This document shows, piece by piece, positions 58,155-64,000 of a DNA stretch of 64,000 bases. A program made the position numbers and the translations under genes. The DNA comes from Plotosus lineatus. Its lineage: Eukaryota > Chordata > Actinopteri > Siluriformes > Plotosidae. Position 1 is the first letter of the stretch. Each line of letters opens with the position of its first letter. Where the stretch lies: the NCBI GenBank assembly GCA_024760905.1, contig CM045738.1, positions 46,339,797 through 46,403,796 on the forward strand, read 5' to 3'. The notes below the pieces were generated by a model, which was not told where the DNA came from, did no database searches, and saw nothing but the letters and a program-made list of their open reading frames with translations.

Positions 58155-58394
58155 TAATAACAATGTCTATTTACATAAGTTAATTACGAAAAACTGATGA
58201 GTTAATGCGGCAATAATTTATTTATTCTAAAGGCAGAAAAATGGTTCAGTGACCATGGAGTTGGCTCATTTGATTCAGTTCACGGAATAAACACGTGAAT
58301 GTCCTACACCTAAAACGTGCATGCATTCACAATAATTTGAAAAATATAATCGGAAACTAGACAACAAAACTCTCAAACATACCTCAAAATTAAC

Positions 58395-58730
58395 TTCTCG
58401 ATCGGCGATAGAAACTGGTTGTTTCACTGGGTCTATTATTTGCACGGAAGTTTCTGGTCGAACGGCAAACAAAGGGTTAAGTCCGTCGGATTCTAGAATC
58501 TTTGCTTGAACATCAAATGTTCCTTTAATTGAATGCTACGTTTTCTTTTTCCATCCATTCCCACCTAAACTTGTTTTTCACGACTTTGTCTATTTCTTTG
58601 ATTCGAGCAGAATCTTTTCTCTGAATCACCGACATGCTTTCGATAGCTGAACAGATCGGAAGTGGCGCGAATATCTACGTACATGTTTCAACATCAGCGA
58701 TTGGCTATTAGAAAGCCATCAGCCAATCAG
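58395..58730 (-). other. Possible relic first exon and promoter (unidentified, perhaps from a transposon)
   Basis: The minus strand has ATG near 58634 opening MSVIQRKDSARIKEIDKVV then ...FRWEWMEKE, a frame shift, then GTFDVQAKILESD ... DREVNFE running into a GTATGT donor near 58380. Upstream are opposed CCAAT boxes in an inverted repeat (58699-58706 and 58721-58728). The composition suggests a transposase or zinc-finger N-terminus, but I do not recognise it. Confidence 0.3.
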
Positions 58731-59034
58731 CAGTAACATTTCAAGAGAGGTCATTTTATGCAAAACTTGGAACGGAATAAAAGTGGGAAAGGTTATTTTG
58801 TCATACTCGGCGTGAAAAAAATTGATTTTTTTTTTTTAAACTGGGCCAGTGAAAAAAATCGGAATTCCGTGAATTCGCAGAAAAATCACATGCCTGATAA
58901 ATGTAGATGGATGGATGGATGGATAGATGGATGAATGAAGATCAAAATTTTCTAATTCTCATTAATAGGAAGGTAAAAATGATGGTTTTGTTTTTTGAAG
59001 AAATGATTAATATTTTGATGCTATTAATTGTAGC

Positions 59035-59362
59035 GGCAGTGGTGGCCCGGTGGTAAAGGTGCTGGATCACTGATCCTAAGGTTGGGGGTTCGAGCCCCAC
59101 TCTCACCGGGTTGTCACTGTCCCCCCAGTGCACTAACTGGATTATCAAAGGCCGGCCATTTCTCTCGCTCTTTGTGGTCTGAGGTTCATATAAAAGAACC
59201 ATTGCTGACTTTCGTCAAAAGGAGCTGTAAGTGTGTTTCTGCCCTGCGATGGGCCGGCGAACCGTTCAGGGTGTACTCTGCCCTCACCCGGAGTCGGCCA
59301 AGAGGGGCACCAGCCTCCCTGTGACCCTAATTAGGATTAAGTGGTTCAGAAAATGAATGAAT
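59035..59362 (+). mobile_element. Main-family SINE, type 1 tail, full length
   Basis: GGCAGTGGTGGCCCGGTGG head, GGGTTCGAGCCCC B box, shared middle, and the L2-type tail ending CAGAAAATGAATGAATTG. Confidence 0.9.
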
Positions 59363-59505
59363 TGTTATTGTCACAACGCGAGTGACTGCGTTGAGTTTCT
59401 GTGGTGTTTAACAGCGCCAGAATCAATAAACCCACCACAAACAACCTTATAAAGTTTCAGCTTGTCGGGGAAATTTAATCACAAAGCTGAACCTTGATAT
59501 ATTCA

Positions 59506-59734
59506 ATACACAGAGGAGGGATAGTGAGTATATTGGTCGTAGGATGCTGAGGTTGGAACTACCAGGCAAAAGGCCCAGAGGAAGACCAAAGAGAAGATTT
59601 ATGGATGCAGTGAAGGCGGACATGAAGGTCGTTGGAGTAAGAGTAGAAGATGCAGAGGATAGGGAGAGATGGAGGCAGATCATTTGCTGTGGCGAACCCT
59701 GAAGGGAACAGCCGAAAGGAAAAGAAGAAGAGTC
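59506..59734 (+). mobile_element. RTE-like LINE 3' fragment
   Basis: Contains only the C-terminal codons (YIGRRMLRLELPGKRPRGRP-like), the 3'UTR TTTGCTGTGGCGAACCCTGA and an AAG-rich tail. An 8-bp target duplication TATATTCA lies at 59498-59505 and 59735-59742. Confidence 0.9.
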
Positions 59735-59742
59735 TATATTCA

Positions 59743-60380
59743 CAACCAAACTCTCACACTTAGGGCAGCCCCCCTAGGAAAATAGAAACATTTCACGTCC
59801 CCCGTCCCCACCACCATCACCACCACCTCGCGAGTTAATATAAATAGCATTTTTTAATTTGTAATGGAAAAGATTTAAAGTGCACCAATGTGCCTGAAAT
59901 AAAAAAAAACCCCACATCCTTATTTAAACTCATTCAACTTATTTATGTCTTAATATCTCCATCTCTCTCCATCTTTCTCTTCGTTCCTGTTCGAAAATTT
60001 TTCGTGTTGTTTCTTGAGGGGTTGTTTACTGCATTTCATATCATTGCTCATGCGAAAAATCGCTACATCATAGCGCAACAATGAGAGTGCCACTGCCGAC
60101 TAGTGGAGCCGAGGTGCAATTACACTTAATTCTCGTACACAATTCCAGAAAAGCATGTTCCCCAGGGTCATTACCTCTCCCCCCCGGCATCACACCGCGG
60201 CCCCCTGGCATCATACCATGCCCCCGAAGGGGGGCTATTTGAGAAGTACTGACAATTGCTATTCGGCAGATGTACCAACCACTACGCTGCTGTGTGCTGT
60301 GCTCATTCGTCGCTGGTGAAGGTTTGAGATACGAGTTTGGATTTTTATTCGAGATGAGAGATATTATTCAGTGAGAACTA
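59743..60380. other. Intergenic sequence without a supported gene
   Basis: Includes CCCCC-rich stretches (CCACCACCATCACCACC near 59810; CCCCCGGCATCACACCG and GGCATCATACCATGCCCCCG near 60180-60230) that resemble a degraded repeat. No ORF is supported. Confidence 0.4.
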
Positions 60381-61103
60381 CAGTCATCCCTTGCCACTTC
60401 GCGATTTGAGCATCACGGTCTTGGTACATCGCGGCATTTTAATAAAAACTAAAATTAAAAAAATATATTCATTTAAAAATTCAAAATTCGTGCTGAAACT
60501 CACATGTAAGCAAGGGGAAGGCAGGGACCCAAGGCAGGCTGCATCCATTGTTTCCAAATGAAGTGCCCCTCCTCTACAGTTCAGGCAGGGACCGCCCACT
60601 CAACTCAATCTCGCAAGCTGATTGGCTTAGACGCATGACGCTATTGCCTCCCACCCACTCAACTCAATCTCGCAAGCTGATTGGCTTAGACGCATGACGC
60701 TATTGCCTCCCACCCACTCAACTCAATCTCGCAAGCTGATTGGCTTAGACGCGTGACTCTGTTGCCTCGCACATTCCCGCGGGATTTTTTGTGATTTTGT
60801 GATCTTACTGTATAGTGTTTGTGAACGTCCTGCACCGCGGAGAAAGCTATTGTCAGAGGTGAGTACAGTATTTAAAGTATATAAATTCTATTTAAATATT
60901 AATACATTACAGTATTTACATATGCATATAACTGTGTGACGTTTAATGTACACTTCTTGATATTGTATAGACGCGAAAACATATAGAAATGAGACAACAT
61001 GGTAGAAATGGGGGCGGGGGACGGTGCGTTCCTACTTCGCGTTTTTTTTGAATATCGCGGCCAGGTATGGTCGACATTATCTGCGATATTCAAGGGATGA
61101 CTG
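60381..61103. mobile_element. MITE, pogo/Tigger-like, family 4
   Basis: CAGTCATCCCTTGCCACTTC at the left and the inverted ...ATATTCAAGGGATGACTG at the right, TA on both sides (60379-60380 and 61104-61105). Contains three copies of a 59-bp repeat. No ORF. Confidence 0.85.
60592..60771. repeat. 59-bp tandem repeat, three copies, inside MITE family 4
   Basis: CAACTCAATCTCGCAAGCTG recurs at 60601, 60660 and 60719. Each unit has a GATTGGC (inverted CCAAT) motif and TTAGACGC. The first two units are almost identical; the third has a few changes. Confidence 0.95.
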
Positions 61104-61498
61104 TAGTTCTCTATAAGCTTAAACGTGAGGCATTCAGCACGTAGCAAGTAGGACAGTTAAAAGAATAAGAAGCAGAAGATGACAGTTTGACGTATATGTT
61201 ACAGTACAGCGGAATTATTTCTTTCCAGCCTGTGAGAGACCCGGAGTCCAAGCACAGATTCAGTAATGAGACAGAGTTTCTAACACAGAGAGGGTTGATG
61301 TACTCTTGAGCAAGTCACAGCTTTCAACACAGATTGATCCACTGCTGAGGAAGTTCTACTGTTAAGTCACATTTGTAAAACCACAGCTGTAGTTTGCAGA
61401 GTCTGTATCTGCATGTCTCCTGATCACAGTGCACATTTTATCTGAAAGACTACATTTGGGTCCATATAATACTCTTGCTGTTGTGTTCTTGCATGTAG

Positions 61499-61575
61499 GC
61501 TTGGGCCGCCCAGACCAGGAGACTGAGGGACCATGTGGGAGTCATATGAACACCGAAGACACGGCACAAATACAT

Positions 61576-61606
<31 letters not shown>

Positions 61607-61777
61607 CAGGAAGACACTTTATTTATTTGTCCCTGACATGAACACGACTACTGAGTCTCCTCACCCAGCTGGAGGAGATACGGCCTTGACGTATGTGCTG
61701 CTCCCGTTTTTCATCATCACCTTCGCTGGGATTATTGTAGCAGCGGTATGTAAATTAACAAAGGCTGGATTCTTTAT

Positions 61778-61861
<84 letters not shown>

Positions 61862-63460
61862 TGTGTTCAGGGGATAAGCTGAAGAACGCCATCACATGAT
61901 ACACTCAAGTTTGATAATTGAATGAAGGAAGACAAGGAAGCTTTTATTTCAGATGTAGACGTGACTTTATTGTGTTGTGCTGCGGCTCAGTGTTGGGTTC
62001 AGTGTCTCCTGTCATTTATTTTCATTAAAGAATTACATCGAATGTTCATCAGATTTAAACTTCCTGATGGGGATTCAAGATACAGGAAACGAAAGAAAGA
62101 CAGAAAGAAATGAAGGAAGAAGAAATGGAAGCGAGGGGAAAGAGAGTATGAGGAATGGAAAAGTGGAGGAGAAGAGAAAGAGAAAGAACAGAAATGGTTA
62201 AAAAATACAAGAGTGGAAAAATGAAACAGATGAGAGTGAAGAACGGATAAAAGGCAAGAAGGGATAAAGTACCAACAAAAAGAAAGAGAATAAAAGTGTA
62301 AAAGAAAACAAGATGAAAATGTGAGAAATAAAAAAATAATAAATGATTTAATTCACACAAAAGCACTTTTTATGAGAAAATTAAAAAGGCAACAAAATAT
62401 AATAGTAATAACAACAATAATAATAATTACGCTCAATATCAAAATTTTAGAAGTTTTCAATTAAATTTTGTTACAGGGATCCCTCGCTTTTCGCGGTTAA
62501 TTGGGAACGAGATCCCCCCCGCGACCGTCGAATTCCGCGAAGTAGGATCGACCCCCCGATTGACATACATGTACATGTATATGTGTATATAATATCAATA
62601 AATACATATTCAACATTATAAATGCTTATAATAACAATTAAACATTCAAAAATAATGCATAAGATATAAATAAAATATAAATACTGTACACACACCTACA
62701 GACACGCGCGCACACAAATTCGCACCTCACAGAAAAAAGATGCAAGTCATTTTGGTGGGGGGTTTTGGTTTGTCTTTTGTTTTTGTTTGTTTGGGGTTTT
62801 TTTTTTGCATAATTGGCCTTGTTTTGCAGCATTTTCCCTAACTTTTTCCCCTATTCCTTCTTAATTTCCTTATTTTTTTAATTCGATGAATATTAAACAA
62901 ACAAAAAACACGATGCACTGAAGCTGCATGAATTGAAGCACGACACAGCGAGGGATCCCTGTATTTATTATGGATTTTGTTTTGCTGGATTTAAATATCA
63001 CAGTAAAAACGGCTGATCGGTTTTGTGTTTCTGAAATGTTTACTTTTTTCATTTGTCATCTACACGCCGTAATTATATTGTGTTGATAGATTTATGCATC
63101 TGTTCACGAAACTGGTACTGAAATTTTCTCCAGACTTGGAAAACATTGTTTTTCACATGTTTTCAAATGTATCAGGCAGATGTGCATTAAAGCAGAGTAG
63201 ATGACATCATTACTTAGAGAAACAGCTGTATCAGATTATTAATAAATTTATTAAAAAAGTCTCTAACATGGACAGAATGAGCTGATATAAGTTTGAATAC
63301 ATTTACAAGTATTTTGGTGGTAAACCAGTGTAAAAATAATAAAATATGGTGATAATAATTGTTATAATACAGTGTTCTCGTGTTCATCACTTATTATGTG
63401 TCCTGGTTTTTTTTTTTTTTTTTTTTTTTTGCAGGTGATGTATGTAAAGAGGAGACAAAG
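61499..63460 (+). CDS. smim29: Small single-pass membrane protein resembling SMIM29, first two coding exons (3' end outside window)
   Basis: The exon begins after an acceptor (TTCTTGCATGTAG) at 61498 and carries 5'UTR with a GA repeat. ATG is at 61638; coding runs to 61745 (GCAGCG|GTATGT donor) and resumes at 63435 (GCAG|GTGATG) to 63460 before a GTAAAC donor, phase 2. The product starts MNTTTESPHPAGGD and has one hydrophobic segment (about residues 18-36, TYVLLPFFIITFAGIIVAA) followed by VMYVKRRQ. SMIM29 has the same plan: a short N-terminus starting with Asn-Thr-Thr, a YVLGPFF-type membrane span, then VMYV and basic residues. The role of SMIM29 is poorly known. The rest of the protein lies beyond 64000. 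The intron holds a GT microsatellite, a GA-rich tract and a MITE. Confidence 0.72.
61785..61866. repeat. (GT)n microsatellite
   Basis: About 80 bp of GT with one interruption near the 3' end, 40 bp after the smim29 exon donor. Confidence 0.95.
62474..62961. mobile_element. MITE, pogo/Tigger-like, family 2, best-preserved ends
   Basis: CAGGGATCCCTCGCTTTTCG at the left and the inverted ...GCGAGGGATCCCTG at the right, both bordered by TA (62472-62473, 62962-62963). It is reversed relative to the 4754 and 7594 copies. It lies in the smim29 intron. Sequence between 61870 and 62470 holds only a purine-rich tract (about 62085-62320). Confidence 0.88.
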
Positions 63461-63617
63461 GTAAACTTGCACCACACTCAAGCAAGCCAACATCTGATTG
63501 GCTAAAAAATGAGATGCACTTAGACTCGTCTGAAGTTTCCATCATCTTTCTTTTATCATGTTTTTGAAATCTCGGGATAGAGCATCAAATAGTTCAAAGA
63601 TACCAGCCAATCAGATT

Positions 63618-63733
63618 AATTCATTTTCCAAACCACTTAATCCTACAAGGGTAGCAGGAATGCTGAAGCCTATCTCAACCAACTCTGGGAGAAGGGCAGA
63701 GTACATCTAAAACAGCTTACTGGTGCATTGCAT
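63618..63733 (-). mobile_element. SINE/L2-type tail fragment
   Basis: AATTCATTTTCCAAACCACTTAATCC-like start, then tail sequence to about 63733; truncated before the head and followed by (AAT)n(AAG)n(AGT)n repeats to 63785. Confidence 0.7.
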
Positions 63734-63785
63734 GGTATTAATAATAATAATAATAAGAAGAAGAAGAATAGTAGTAGTAGTGGTA

Positions 63786-64000
63786 GTACTTCTTTTCCTT
63801 TCGGCAGTTCCCTTTCAGATGTCGCCACAGCGAATCATCTGCCTCCATGTTCATGGAAGTCATATTAATGATTTGCATGTTTGATTTGGCATGGGTTTTC
63901 ACGTCAGATGCCCTTCCAGACCCAACCCTTTAGCAAGGGTCAGAAACACGCTGACAGTTATGCAGCTACTCTTGTCAAAAGTCAGCAATGGTTCTTTTAC
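63786..64000 (-). mobile_element. Main-family SINE, type 2 tail, cut by the window edge
   Basis: CCTTTCGGCAGTTCCCTTTC, GTCGCCACAGCGAATCATCT and GGATG/AGATGCCCTTCC blocks, then the shared middle (AGTCAGCAATGGTTC) at the window end. A small insertion sits near 63850. Confidence 0.8.

Noticed and set aside
60592..60771. Three direct repeats that might suggest a CRISPR-like array
   Set aside because: The 59-bp units are contiguous with no spacers, inside a MITE, in a eukaryotic genome.

Overview
The window is genomic DNA from a vertebrate, most likely a teleost fish. The genes are split by GT-AG introns. Between them lie fish-type transposable elements (a Rex3 non-LTR retrotransposon, RTE-like LINEs, a Tc1-like transposon, tRNA-derived SINEs with fish LINE tails, pogo/Tigger-like and hAT MITEs) and long CA, TA and GA microsatellites. 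I cannot name the species from sequence alone.

Three genes are supported. (1) smc1a, the cohesin ATPase subunit, fills the minus strand from 21375 to the left edge. I could place 25 coding exons that join in frame to exactly 1206 codons; only the last short C-terminal exon lies outside the window. Its presumed promoter (21376-21800) carries two CGCG palindromes. (2) A CISH/SOCS2-type cytokine-signalling suppressor lies on the plus strand, with coding exons at 29006-29252 and 31490-31977. About 3.6 kb before its first recognised exon is a region with three STAT5-type TTCNNNGAA sites, two of them adjacent, which fits a STAT-induced feedback inhibitor. (3) The first two coding exons of a small single-pass membrane protein resembling SMIM29 start at 61638, and the gene runs off the right edge.

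The rest is mobile and repetitive DNA. The smc1a introns hold MITEs, SINEs, a Tc1-like element and a LINE fragment; intron 6 is almost entirely stacked transposons. The region 21.9-38.8 kb has scattered SINEs, two LINE remnants and a 1.6-kb non-autonomous DNA transposon with AT target duplications. The region 38.8-60 kb is a dense cluster: a near-complete Rex3, a LINE with a C2H2-like C-terminus (D) invaded by an RTE-like LINE (A), two more copies of that RTE-like family (B and C), and a 34-bp minisatellite in two blocks separated by a 1-kb repeat (R2).

The most interesting structures are these. One tRNA-SINE head is joined to two different LINE-derived tails, one of which matches both the 5'UTR and the 3' end of the RTE-like LINEs seen here. 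An inverted SINE pair lies 48 bp past the cish stop codon. The RTE-like copy C ends in an inverted copy of its own 5' end. Two MITE families carry internal tandem repeats with CCAAT motifs. Coordinates of genes and splice sites were read base by base; boundaries of old repeats are approximate.
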